Source: Tepidanaerobacter acetatoxydans Re1 (lineage in GTDB: Bacteria > Bacillota > Thermosediminibacteria > Thermosediminibacterales > Tepidanaerobacteraceae). From it: 64,000 nucleotides of DNA. The stretch covers positions 1,842,516 to 1,906,515 of the forward strand of contig NC_019954.2 in assembly GCF_000328765.2 (NCBI RefSeq). The letters run 5' to 3'. Position 1 is the stretch's first letter. The number at the start of each line of letters is the position of its first letter. The position numbers and the translations under genes are program-made. Shown here piece after piece: positions 46,361-54,604 of this stretch. Under the pieces are notes generated by a model. It searched no databases. It saw only the letters and a program-made list of their open reading frames with translations, and had not been told where the DNA came from.

Positions 46361-47173
46361 TTACGGTAATTTCCTTTTTAAATAACTTATAGTTTCAAAG
46401 GCCGCCGGATCAGGATCTTTACAGTATTGAAATCCTAATTCGGCAGTGATAAAGCCTGTATAAGCCGATTCTTTCAAACGTTCAAAGAAAATATCATGAT
46501 TTATTTTGCCCGTTCCCGGAACCATATGGTCATCGGTAATTCCCATATTGTCATCAATATGAAAATGAAGCATGCTCTTATCAAACTGGTATAATACATC
46601 GGAAATTGATTCACGATTTAGATACATATGACCGGTATCAAATACAAATCCTATTTTATTGTCCACATCTTTTAAGACCTTCTTGGCATCATCCGCCGTA
46701 ACTACTAAATCTGTTTCATATCTATTACCGGGCTCCATCATTATCTTAATATCTTCACCTGCATAATCTAACAGCTCATTTATGCTTTTAATCATATTTT
46801 CCCAAGCATTCTCATAACCCTGACCAAATCTACTGTGGCCAGGGCATACACTAACCAAAGGTGATCCTAATTCAACGGCTACATCTATGCTTTTTTTAAG
46901 ATAATCAATGCTGCGTATACGTATAATCTCGTTATCTATAGCAATGTTTGTGGGATATCTGAACTGGGCCGGTATAAAGCCAGAAATAACTAAACCCACA
47001 TCTTCAATCAATGCTCTTAAAATTTTTATTTGTTTTTCTATTAAATCATACGGATATGCATGAGGAGTTCCACCCCAAATTTCTACGCCATCATATCCAA
47101 ACGCAGCTATCCTTTTAATCGCATCTTCCAATGAATAATAATAGTATAGAAATGTTGAAATGCTGTGATTCAT
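46361..47173 (-). CDS. Sugar phosphate isomerase/epimerase-like TIM barrel (AP endonuclease 2 family)
   Basis: A 270-residue xylose-isomerase-like barrel. VEIWGGTPHAYPYD, MMEPGNRYETD, FDTGHMYLNRE, HFHIDDN and TAELGF supply the Glu/Asp/His metal ligands typical of IolE, IolI, tagatose epimerase and dehydroshikimate dehydratase-type enzymes. In this setting 2-keto-inositol-like isomerisation or dehydroshikimate dehydration are both possible. ATG after GGTGAGATGAA, 26 bases past dctM. Confidence 0.88.
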   Translation of the reverse strand: MNHSISTFLYYYYSLEDAIKRIAAFGYDGVEIWGGTPHAYPYDLIEKQIKILRALIEDVGLVISGFIPAQFRYPTNIAIDNEIIRIRSIDYLKKSIDVAVELGSPLVSVCPGHSRFGQGYENAWENMIKSINELLDYAGEDIKIMMEPGNRYETDLVVTADDAKKVLKDVDNKIGFVFDTGHMYLNRESISDVLYQFDKSMLHFHIDDNMGITDDHMVPGTGKINHDIFFERLKESAYTGFITAELGFQYCKDPDPAAFETISYLKRKLP

Positions 47174-47199
47174 TTCATCTCACCTACCTTTGCAGTATT

Positions 47200-48489
47200 T
47201 TACATTAAATTAGGAGCAAATTTGGTCGGAATGAATAAAATTAGCTTTGGAAATAATACTAATAACATTATTACTAGCAATAGAGCGATTATAAATACAA
47301 AAGTAGCTTTGAAGGCCTTTTCAATTGATATTTCTCCGATTTGTGCTGCCAACATCAAACATAAACCATATGGAGGAGTAATTAAACCTAATGCTAGTGT
47401 TACGATAACTATTACTCCTAACTGTATGGGGTTTAGGCCCAAAGATTCACCTATAGGAGCTATTATAGGTGCAAAAACAATTATAGCTGGAGTTGCATCC
47501 ATAAAGGTACCTATAACAATAAAAAAACCCACTATAAACATTAAAAATAATACGGGACTTGTGGAAATGCTTGTTATAAAGCTTCCCAGCATATCAGTAA
47601 CATTATAATATGCCATAATATAAGAAAATATTGTGGACGTGCCCACACAAAACAACGCTACTGAACTCATTTTTCCGGTTCTAATCAAAATCTGCCATAA
47701 TTGTTTTAATGTTATGTTTCTGTATACAATAAATGCCAACAGCAGTGAGTAAACTACGGCTATTGCAGCCGCTTCAGTAGCAGTAAAAACGCCTCCAATA
47801 ATACCTCCTATGATTATCAGCGGAGTCAATAATGGCAAAGCCGCTTTGCTTATTATTGCTATCCTTTCTTTTATAGGATAACTTTCTTCACGTGGGTAAT
47901 CATATTTTACGGCATAATAGTAGCATATTGCCATTTGAGATGCTGCTATTAATATACCCGGAATAATTCCTCCTAAAAATAATGTTCCAACAGAGATATT
48001 TACACTTGCCGCATAAACTACGGCTGTAATGCTTGGTGGTATCACAACTCCCATGGTAGATGAAGCACAAGTCACGGCTACTGTAAAATCCCTACTATAT
48101 CCTTTTTTTATCATTGCCGGAATGAGTACAGAACCGATTCCTGCTGTATCTGCTTGAGAAGAACCCGATATACCGGCAAAGATCATGCTGACCAAAACAT
48201 TTACTTGGGCAAGACTACCTCTAACATGTCCGACGAGTGCGTAGCAGGCATCAATCAGCTTATCAGTAATCTTACATTCATTCATTAATTCTCCTGTCAA
48301 TATAAAAAGCGGAACCGCAAGAATAACAAAACTATCTAAACCAGCAAAAATCCTTTGTGTTAGCACCCATAGCGGCAAACTCTTTTCACTGACAAACAAA
48401 AGAAATGAAGATAACCCTATGGAAAAAGAAACAGGTACGGAAAATAGTATTAATATAAAGAGAGAAACTAGTAAAAAAAGTATAATCAT
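47200..48489 (-). CDS. dctM: TRAP transporter large permease DctM
   Basis: A 429-residue membrane protein with about 12 hydrophobic segments and the DctM motifs VPLFILTGELMNECKI, GISGSSQADTAGIGSVLIPAM and LGLITPPYGLCLMLAAQ. It forms the Na+-coupled channel of a tripartite ATP-independent periplasmic transporter for organic acids. It follows dctQ by 14 bases; ATG after GAGGAGGGTATAT. Confidence 0.96.
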   Translation of the reverse strand: MIILFLLVSLFILILFSVPVSFSIGLSSFLLFVSEKSLPLWVLTQRIFAGLDSFVILAVPLFILTGELMNECKITDKLIDACYALVGHVRGSLAQVNVLVSMIFAGISGSSQADTAGIGSVLIPAMIKKGYSRDFTVAVTCASSTMGVVIPPSITAVVYAASVNISVGTLFLGGIIPGILIAASQMAICYYYAVKYDYPREESYPIKERIAIISKAALPLLTPLIIIGGIIGGVFTATEAAAIAVVYSLLLAFIVYRNITLKQLWQILIRTGKMSSVALFCVGTSTIFSYIMAYYNVTDMLGSFITSISTSPVLFLMFIVGFFIVIGTFMDATPAIIVFAPIIAPIGESLGLNPIQLGVIVIVTLALGLITPPYGLCLMLAAQIGEISIEKAFKATFVFIIALLLVIMLLVLFPKLILFIPTKFAPNLM

Positions 48490-48503
48490 ATATACCCTCC
48501 TCG

Positions 48504-48962
48504 TCAGATTATGCTATGCAATAGCTTTTCTACAATATATATAATCATAAGTAATCCTCCCACAGGTATTGCGGCATAAATCCAGATCATTCTTATATGC
48601 ATTACAGGAGATACCCTTCCTAACCCCATGAGCATATACTCTTTACCATAAATCAATAGAACAAAGCTTAATGCGAGCATTGCAATATAAACAAATATGT
48701 CAAGGTACTTATGATTTTTTATTCTATCTTTTACTATAGTCACAGAAAAATGGGCATTGTTTTTAACTTGGACACTTGCTCCTATAAATACAAGCCAAAT
48801 AAAGGAAAACCGAGCAACCTCGTCGGTCCATGGAATTGAAAGTCCTAAAATTCTATAAACAACCTGAATAAATACAGTTGTTGTTATAATCGCAACTAAT
48901 GTACCTATTATAATATTTGAAATCTTCTCTAAAAAGTTAGTAAGTGTTGCCAAAGTTGACAT
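48504..48962 (-). CDS. dctQ: TRAP transporter small permease DctQ
   Basis: A 152-residue protein with four membrane helices and the DctQ signature WTDEVARFSFIWLVFIGASV. It couples the binding protein to DctM. ATG after GGAGGAGGTAATAATC, separated from dctP by an intercistronic hairpin. Confidence 0.95.
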   Translation of the reverse strand: MSTLATLTNFLEKISNIIIGTLVAIITTTVFIQVVYRILGLSIPWTDEVARFSFIWLVFIGASVQVKNNAHFSVTIVKDRIKNHKYLDIFVYIAMLALSFVLLIYGKEYMLMGLGRVSPVMHIRMIWIYAAIPVGGLLMIIYIVEKLLHSII

Positions 48963-48983
48963 GATTATTACCTCCTCCTTTTT

Positions 48984-49012
48984 AACGAGCTCCTAAAATT
49001 TAGGAGCTCGTT
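48984..49012 (-). other. Perfect hairpin between dctP and dctQM
   Basis: AACGAGCTCCTAAA (48984-48997) pairs with TTTAGGAGCTCGTT (48999-49012) around one base. The T-run TATTTTTTT lies on the plus-strand side only; on the minus strand, the coding direction, an A-rich ribosome site follows. So it probably stabilises the dctP message or weakly attenuates, and would terminate any antisense transcript. Confidence 0.75.
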
Positions 49013-49055
49013 TATTTTTTTGTAGTCCATAGTTTTACATATTTTATTAAGTAAG

Positions 49056-50081
49056 TTATTTTAATTCTTGTATCTTTTCAATTAAGCCATTGAATTGTGG
49101 TTTTAACTCATTAATTAGGGGTTCAACTACTTTTGCAAAGGCAGCTTGATCAACTGTGTTAATTTTTACCCCTTTCGCTTTCAACTCTTCAATTGTCTCT
49201 TCTTCAAACTCTGCCCAAGCTTTTATTTGGTATTCTTGAGACGCCTTAGCCGCATCCATTATTGCCTGTTGAATTTCCTCTGGCATTTCATTCCACTTTT
49301 TTAGGCTCATAATCAGCATGTCCGGGATTCTCATGTGTTCGTCCAAAGAAAAATACTTTGCAACTTCATAATGCTTCATAGTCAATAAACTTATGGGACT
49401 ATTTTCTGCTCCGTCTATTACCTTCGTCTGTAAAGCTGAATAAACCTCGGCAAAAGTTGTTGTTGTAGGTATAGCCTCAAATGCTTCTATGGTTTTTATC
49501 ATAACTTGACTAGGCATAACCCTTATTTTTAAACCTTTCAAATCCTCCGGTTTATTAATGGGGCGAACGCTGTTGTAAATAGAGCGAGCACCTGCCTCGT
49601 AATAGACAATGCCTTTAAGTTGTTTATTTTCAAGATCTTTAAAAATTTCTTCTCCTACGCTTCCATTTAATACCTTCCAATAATGATCAGCATCTCTGAA
49701 TAAAAAAGGAACGCTGAAAATGTCCATCATGGGAGCAAAACCGCTCATATTACCTGCAGATACCCTAACAAATTCTAAAATACCTTGTTGGGCTTGTTCA
49801 ATTACTTCAGTTTCTTCACCTAATTGGGCCGCAGGATAGACTTTTACCTCTACCTGACCGCCGGTGCGCTCATTTACTTCTTTGGCAAAGACATATAATG
49901 CTTCAGTCATTGGGTGTTCTGCAGGGTGATTTGTTGAAACTCTGAATGTATATTTTTGAGCCGAACCACCCTTGTCTTCTTTATTATCCGATTCTCCCGC
50001 ATTGTTAATCCCGCATCCTGCTAATACACCTATAGTTAATGCAATTACAAGAAGAATTACTAGTATTTTTTTAATTGACAA
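49056..50081 (-). CDS. dctP: TRAP transporter substrate-binding lipoprotein DctP
   Basis: A 341-residue lipoprotein: signal peptide ILVILLVIALTIGVLAGC with lipobox cysteine, then the DctP fold (RVSTNHPAEHPMTEALYVFA; GLKIRVMPSQVMIKTIEAF with the conserved carboxylate-binding Arg). It delivers an organic acid to DctQM. The start is TTG eight bases after GGGGAGG, 124 bases past aroE. Confidence 0.94.
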   Translation of the reverse strand: MSIKKILVILLVIALTIGVLAGCGINNAGESDNKEDKGGSAQKYTFRVSTNHPAEHPMTEALYVFAKEVNERTGGQVEVKVYPAAQLGEETEVIEQAQQGILEFVRVSAGNMSGFAPMMDIFSVPFLFRDADHYWKVLNGSVGEEIFKDLENKQLKGIVYYEAGARSIYNSVRPINKPEDLKGLKIRVMPSQVMIKTIEAFEAIPTTTTFAEVYSALQTKVIDGAENSPISLLTMKHYEVAKYFSLDEHMRIPDMLIMSLKKWNEMPEEIQQAIMDAAKASQEYQIKAWAEFEEETIEELKAKGVKINTVDQAAFAKVVEPLINELKPQFNGLIEKIQELK

Positions 50082-50205
50082 ATTGACAACCTCCCCTTAT
50101 TAATCTTTTAAATTTTCGGCTGACACTTGTTACCTGTTACTTTATTTATTAATTAATTATTACACCCCCTCACATAATACATAGTAGGGTAATATGTTAA
50201 AACAA

Positions 50206-51078
50206 TTAATTGTCATAGACTGAAGCTTTTGCCACCTTGAAAATGATATTTATATCCGGTTCAAGTCCAGTCCATATTTTATAAGCAGCAGCAGCTTGGT
50301 ATACCAGAAGGTTTATTCCTTCAATTACTTCTAAATTCAAACTTCGAGCTTTACTTATTAAAGTAGTCTCACGGGGTTCATATATGGTTTCGTAAATTAA
50401 TGTATTACTTCTCACTAATTCCCACGGCACTATATCAGCAAGGTTTCCATTGTTATACATTCCTAGAGATGTACAGTTTATAATGAGATCAGATTCTTTT
50501 ATGCCTTCGTTCCATGACTTTTTATCCCAAGGTATTATTTCTACTTCTGTTTTACTTAAATGTTCTAGCCTCTTTCTAAGATTTTCAGCCTTATCAATAC
50601 TTCTATTAGTCAAAAACAACTTCTTTACCCCTTTTAGTATCAACTCAGCGGCAATAGCTTTTCCCACGCCTCCCGCTCCAAAGATAAACACCCTATCCGG
50701 CAGGACTCCAACTTTATTTATTATAGACATTGAAAAGCCCGTGCAATCTGTATTATAACCCACCAAAGTACCGTTTTTATTTAAAATACAATTTACCGCA
50801 CCTATAATTTCAGCTTCAGGCAACAATTTATCGCAATATTTTACAACCTCTTCTTTAAGCGGCATAGTTATACTAAGCCCCTTAATATCAAAGCTCCTTA
50901 CCGCATCAATTGCGAGTTTAAGATTATTTGTATCTGTATTCAATGCGAGAAAAATTTTATCAAGATTGTTATAGCAAAATAAAGTATTATGAATAATGGG
51001 AGAGAGTGAATGACTTATAGGTGTGCCAAGAATAGCATAAATTTGTGTTTTCCCAGATACAATATGGTTTTTGTTCAT
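50206..51078 (-). CDS. aroE: Shikimate/quinate dehydrogenase-like protein
   Basis: A 290-residue AroE-family enzyme. SHSLSPIIHN and SITMPLKEEV hold substrate residues, with catalytic Lys75; NTDCTGFS holds Asp111; FIFGAGGVGKAIAAEL the nucleotide motif; NCTSLGM also matches. The ATG at 51078 is eight bases after AGGTGG. No other aromatic-biosynthesis gene is near. It is the first gene of a LacI-controlled operon with a TRAP transporter, so a catabolic shikimate/quinate or related role is at least as likely as biosynthesis. The symbol reflects family only. Confidence 0.85.
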   Translation of the reverse strand: MNKNHIVSGKTQIYAILGTPISHSLSPIIHNTLFCYNNLDKIFLALNTDTNNLKLAIDAVRSFDIKGLSITMPLKEEVVKYCDKLLPEAEIIGAVNCILNKNGTLVGYNTDCTGFSMSIINKVGVLPDRVFIFGAGGVGKAIAAELILKGVKKLFLTNRSIDKAENLRKRLEHLSKTEVEIIPWDKKSWNEGIKESDLIINCTSLGMYNNGNLADIVPWELVRSNTLIYETIYEPRETTLISKARSLNLEVIEGINLLVYQAAAAYKIWTGLEPDINIIFKVAKASVYDN

Positions 51079-51112
51079 TTTTTCAACCACCTAAAAATAG
51101 TTATTTTTATCC

Positions 51113-51131
51113 AATCGTTTGCGCAATCGTT
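51113..51131 (-). promoter_or_regulatory. Operator of the second LacI regulator at the island B operon head
   Basis: AATCGTTTGCGCAATCGTT lies 35 bases before the aroE start. It shares 16 of 19 bases with the site in front of the regulator gene (52194-52212), including both AATCGTT boxes at the same spacing. Confidence 0.75.
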
Positions 51132-51168
51132 ATCATTTTACGGTATAATATATTAATAAAATAATAAA

Positions 51169-52161
51169 TTACCTTACCGAACTCCTTATTTTTAATTTAC
51201 ATGGTAAAGTTTTTATTATTGGGTTAGGTTTGTTTTTAGCCTCTATAAGTTTGATTAGCCTTTTACAGGCTGCTACTCCCATTTCATAAAAGGGCTGTGA
51301 TACGGTAGTTAAAGGTGGATCAAGTAAGGCAACCATGTCTAAATCATCGAATCCTATTACAGAGATATCTTCAGGAACTGAAAGACCGTAATCCTTAATG
51401 GCTCGAATCACACCTATGGCTTTGGGGTCACTAGTAGCAAACACAGCATCAGGTTTGAGGCCTTTTCCTAATAGTGTCATCATCGATTTATAGCCATCTT
51501 CCCAACCATAAACATCATGGAGTATTATGTCATGGTTAAGAGGAATATTAGCTTCCTTAAGTGCTTTTTTATATCCTTCAAAGCGCTCTTGATACAGTAA
51601 TATATCGGAGGATCCGGTAATCAGTGCTATATTTTTTAACCCTCGAGATAAAAGATACTTAGTTGCTTCATAGGCTCCATTTATGTTGTCGGCTGTAACT
51701 GCATCAACATTACCACTGATTCGTCGGATGAGAAAAACCATTGGAAAACCTTCATTTTTTAATTTTAAAAGATGTTCGTGACCTGGTCTAGCTGTAGAAA
51801 ATATAAATCCATCAATCAATCGTCGACGTAGACTATCAATGTAAAACTGTTCTCTTTCCACATCTTCATCGGTATTGCATAATACTACCGTATATCCGTA
51901 CTTATTTGCAGTATCTTCAATACCACGTATTGCAGCAGGGAAAACCAAATCTCTGATATTGGGAATTATAAGACCGAGAGTTTTACTTTTCCCATCTTTT
52001 AGGCCTTGTGCCAAGATATTAGGTTGATAATTTAGTTCTTCTACAGCTTCCATTACCTTTTTCTTAGTCTCTTCATTAACAGGTATTTTGCCGCTAAGTG
52101 CTCGAGATACAGTGCTGGCCGAAACCCCTGCTCTCTTGGCAACTTCTTTTATTGTAACCAA
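51169..52161 (-). CDS. LacI-family transcriptional regulator of island B
   Basis: A 330-residue repressor: HTH TIKEVAKRAGVSASTVSRAL, hinge YQPNILAQGLK, then the effector-binding domain (LGLIIPNIRDLVFPAAIRGI; VIGFDDLDMVALLDPPLTTV). The TTG at 52161 lies seven bases after AAAGGTGG; the longer frame from 52233 translates its own operator and is rejected. A shared 19-base site occurs before it and before aroE, so it most likely represses both. The effector should be the imported acid or a derivative. Confidence 0.92.
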   Translation of the reverse strand: MVTIKEVAKRAGVSASTVSRALSGKIPVNEETKKKVMEAVEELNYQPNILAQGLKDGKSKTLGLIIPNIRDLVFPAAIRGIEDTANKYGYTVVLCNTDEDVEREQFYIDSLRRRLIDGFIFSTARPGHEHLLKLKNEGFPMVFLIRRISGNVDAVTADNINGAYEATKYLLSRGLKNIALITGSSDILLYQERFEGYKKALKEANIPLNHDIILHDVYGWEDGYKSMMTLLGKGLKPDAVFATSDPKAIGVIRAIKDYGLSVPEDISVIGFDDLDMVALLDPPLTTVSQPFYEMGVAACKRLIKLIEAKNKPNPIIKTLPCKLKIRSSVR

Positions 52162-52186
52162 TGTTTTTCCACCTTTTGTAATATAA

Positions 52187-52212
52187 TTTGTGAAATCGTT
52201 TGTGAAATCGTT
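52187..52212 (-). promoter_or_regulatory. Tandem operator at the second LacI regulator promoter
   Basis: The 12-base unit TTTGTGAAATCG is repeated exactly (52187-52198 and 52199-52210), followed by TTTGT. Within it, AATCGTTTGTGAAATCGTT (52194-52212) matches the aroE-proximal site. The repeat ends about 25 bases before the TTG start, suited to autorepression. Confidence 0.75.
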
Positions 52213-52376
52213 TGTAATTATATTCTTCGACATAAATTTAAAAAATCCTTCTTTTTTATGAAAAAGTTTTAAATAAAATATTTACTTTCATTAAAAAATT
52301 TTTTATAAAATATTTATTCGTCAGCAAATCTTTCTCTAAAATTTTTATGTTTGTGCTAACTGTTACTTTTAAATTA

Positions 52377-52422
52377 AAAAAATCAAAGCTGCTCATGTTT
52401 ATTGCAGCAGCTTTGATTTTTT
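52377..52422 (-). terminator. Terminator of the KDG kinase transcript
   Basis: AAAAAATCAAAGCTGCT (52377-52393) and AGCAGCTTTGATTTTTT (52406-52422) form a 17-bp stem ending in A- and T-runs, so it works in both directions. It lies directly after the KDG kinase stop. Confidence 0.88.
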
Positions 52423-52433
52423 ACAGTTCTTAT

Positions 52434-53459
52434 CTATCTCTGGACTCTTCCGGAGGCATCGCCTTTTGCTAAGTTTTCAACTTCCTTTACTGTCATGTGG
52501 TTAAAGTCGCCTACGATGGTATGTTTCAGACAGGAAGCCGCTACGGCAAATTCCACCGCATCCTGTGGAGCGTATCCGTTGAGGAGAGCGTAGATTAGAC
52601 CGCCGCCAAAGGAGTCTCCTCCACCGACTCTGTCTACTATATGCACTTTATATTTTCTCGAGGTATATATTTCTTTTCCGTCATAATACATTGCAGACCA
52701 ACCGTTGTCAGATGCCGAGTAGCTTTCTCTAAGTGTGATGGCCACACCTTTTAACGAAAACTTATCCATAAGTTTTTTTGCTACTTCCTTATAACCTTCT
52801 TTACTCAACTCGCCTTTTGTTACATCAGATTCAGCGGCTTGGATTCCAAAAACATCATGAGCATCCTCTTCGTTTCCGATAGAAATATCCACATACTGCA
52901 TAAGTTCAGACATGACTATGCGAGCTTTTTCTTTGGACCATAGTTTCTTGCGGTAGTTCAAATCACAGCTTACGGTTATACCCATCTTGTTTGCAGTTTT
53001 AACTGCTTCCAGGCATGCAGCAGCTACATCATCGCCCAAAGCCGGTGTAATGCCTGTAAAATGGAACCATTTAGCACCTTCTAAAATCTTTTCCCAGTCA
53101 AAATCTCCGGCTTCTGCCTCTGAAATAGATGAATGGCTGCGGTCATATACAACAAGCGAAGGCCGCTGAGACGCTCCGATCTCATTAAAGTAGATTCCTA
53201 GGCGCTCTCCGCCCTTTACTATATAGTCGGTATGCACGCCATATCTTCTAAGATGATTTATAGCGGCTTGACCGATAGGATTATCAGGAACTTTTGTTAC
53301 GAAATAGGCCTCCTCGCCATAATTTGCCAAAGATGCAGCTATATTAGCTTCACCGCCACCATATGTTACATCAAAGGAATCGGCTTGAACAAACCTGAGG
53401 TAATTAGGCGGGGTAAGTCTCAGCATTATTTCACCAAAAGTAACAACTTTATTAGCCAA
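52434..53459 (-). CDS. kdgK: 2-keto-3-deoxygluconate kinase (PfkB family)
   Basis: A 341-residue kinase converting 2-keto-3-deoxygluconate to KDPG. FGEIMLRLTPPNYLRFVQA is the KdgK-type N-terminus, YGGGEANIAASLANYG the sugar site and DRVGGGDSFGGGL the catalytic-base/anion-hole motif. The TTG at 53459 is eight bases after GGAAGG; the frame from 53495 has no ribosome site. It follows the aldolase gene by 55 bases, giving a two-step KDG to pyruvate plus glyceraldehyde-3-phosphate module that could serve uronate or gluconate breakdown. Confidence 0.93.
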   Translation of the reverse strand: MANKVVTFGEIMLRLTPPNYLRFVQADSFDVTYGGGEANIAASLANYGEEAYFVTKVPDNPIGQAAINHLRRYGVHTDYIVKGGERLGIYFNEIGASQRPSLVVYDRSHSSISEAEAGDFDWEKILEGAKWFHFTGITPALGDDVAAACLEAVKTANKMGITVSCDLNYRKKLWSKEKARIVMSELMQYVDISIGNEEDAHDVFGIQAAESDVTKGELSKEGYKEVAKKLMDKFSLKGVAITLRESYSASDNGWSAMYYDGKEIYTSRKYKVHIVDRVGGGDSFGGGLIYALLNGYAPQDAVEFAVAASCLKHTIVGDFNHMTVKEVENLAKGDASGRVQR

Positions 53460-53514
53460 TAAAAACACCTTCCTTTTGCAATTAAATTGACGCAATCAGT
53501 AAGTAAAAGATCGC

Positions 53515-54156
53515 TTATTTTCTTGCTGCTTTAATAGCTTCTACGAACTTGCGTGCCGTTTCTTCAACTTCAGCATAGTCTCCTTTTTTAGCTCCCTTAG
53601 TCAGTTCACCGCCTACGCCTACGGCTTGGCATCCTGCCTTAATCCACTCGCCGACATTTTCCAGGCTTACGCCGCCTGTTGGAACAATGGGTGCATAAGG
53701 TAGAGGCCCTAATATTGCTTTAATCATCGCCGGGCCAAATGCGCTTCCCGGGAAGAATTTGACAAAGTCTGCACCGGATTCCATTACTTCTACAACTTCT
53801 CTGATGGACATAGCACCCGGCATACATACCTTTTGGTACCTGTTGCACATTTTTACTACATCAGGATTAAAGTAAGGGCTGACTATGAATTCCGCTCCTG
53901 CAAGCATTGCTGCTCTTGCTGTTTCCGGATCCATTACTGTGCCGGCTCCGATTAAAATTTCCCCGTTAGGATAAGCTTTGGCAAGTTCAGTTATAACATC
54001 AATAGCTCCGGGTACTGTCATAGTAATTTCAATAGCCTCGACACCTCCGGCCTTAACAGCCTCGGCAATCTTTAGTGCCTGATCAGCCGATTGGGCTCTC
54101 ACCACGGCAACAATGCCACAATCTGTAATGCGTTTTATAACTTCTAATTTTTTCAT
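53515..54156 (-). CDS. eda: KDPG/4-hydroxy-2-oxoglutarate aldolase
   Basis: A 213-residue class I aldolase cleaving 2-keto-3-deoxy-6-phosphogluconate to pyruvate and glyceraldehyde-3-phosphate. Motifs are GIVAVVRAQSADQA, the Glu in GVEAIEITMTVPGAI, GAGTVMDPETARAAMLAGA and the Schiff-base Lys in DFVKFFPGSAFGP. The ATG at 54156 lies seven bases after AAGGAGG. Precedes kdgK and has its own promoter. Confidence 0.95.
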   Translation of the reverse strand: MKKLEVIKRITDCGIVAVVRAQSADQALKIAEAVKAGGVEAIEITMTVPGAIDVITELAKAYPNGEILIGAGTVMDPETARAAMLAGAEFIVSPYFNPDVVKMCNRYQKVCMPGAMSIREVVEVMESGADFVKFFPGSAFGPAMIKAILGPLPYAPIVPTGGVSLENVGEWIKAGCQAVGVGGELTKGAKKGDYAEVEETARKFVEAIKAARK

Positions 54157-54195
54157 AAAACATCCTCCTTGTTTCATATTACGATATTGTGTTTC

Positions 54196-54225
54196 ATTAT
54201 ATTACTTATTCTACACAAAATGCAA
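54196..54225 (-). promoter_or_regulatory. Promoter of the eda-kdgK operon
   Basis: On the minus strand TTGCAT (54225-54220) is followed after 18 bases by TATAAT (54201-54196). Downstream, ATGAAACA occurs twice within about 30 bases before the ribosome site and could be a regulator site, but I cannot assign one. Confidence 0.65.
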
Positions 54226-54253
54226 AAATCCTTCTTTTGAATAGAAGAATAAA

Positions 54254-54280
54254 AGATCCTTCGCTTTGCTCAGGATGACA
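54254..54280. repeat. Copy of the dispersed GTCATCCTGAGC...GAAGGATCT repeat
   Basis: The minus strand reads TGTCATCCTGAGCAAAGCG then AAGGATCT. As I recall it, this closely matches an imperfect palindromic repeat found between genes in many bacterial genomes. Only this copy is in the window. The internal inverted elements GATCCT and AGGATG are present. Confidence 0.6.
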
Positions 54281-54324
54281 AAATAAAAAAAGATCCCATC
54301 TATATATAATTAAGATGAGATCTT
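54281..54324 (-). terminator. Terminator after the ferredoxin gene
   Basis: On the minus strand AAGATCTCATCT (54324-54313) pairs with AGATGGGATCTT (54301-54290), one G-U pair, followed by TTTTTATTT. It separates the ferredoxin from eda. Confidence 0.82.
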
Positions 54325-54345
54325 CTTTGTTTTTTGTGTATGAGT

Positions 54346-54534
54346 TTAATCTTCTTTTATTGCTTCTGACGGACAGCTTTCCATTGCCTCTCTTGCATCA
54401 TCCTCAGCATCATCAGGCACTTCATCGACTACCACATCAGCTTTCCCATCGTCATTCCAATCAAAAACCGATGGGCAGGTATCAATGCAAAGACCACAAC
54501 TAATACAAAGATCTTGATCAACACTTAGTTTCAA
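54346..54534 (-). CDS. Small single-cluster ferredoxin
   Basis: A 62-residue acidic ferredoxin with CISCGLCIDTCP (Cys10, 13, 16, 20) and a distal CP (Cys54), the pattern of monocluster 4Fe-4S ferredoxins of thermophilic clostridia; the fourth ligand is probably Cys54, with Cys20 free or in a disulfide. The TTG at 54534 follows GAGGAGG; the frame from 54636 overlaps the permease gene and lacks a ribosome site. It carries electrons between oxidoreductases; the partner is unknown, but several flavoproteins lie in this window. Confidence 0.9.
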   Translation of the reverse strand: MKLSVDQDLCISCGLCIDTCPSVFDWNDDGKADVVVDEVPDDAEDDAREAMESCPSEAIKED

Positions 54535-54604
54535 GGGAAAGACCTCCTCAAAATGTTTTTCTTTGTATATTCTATCACAAATCTCAAGTAATGCAAATAT
54601 AGTT

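Noticed and set aside
47165-47608. 147-codon plus-strand frame opposite dctM
   Set aside because: Same kind of antisense shadow, with no ribosome site.
48984-49012. Treating the dctP/dctQ hairpin as an operon terminator
   Set aside because: The T-run is on the non-coding side; on the coding strand a ribosome site follows directly, so dctQM must be read through.
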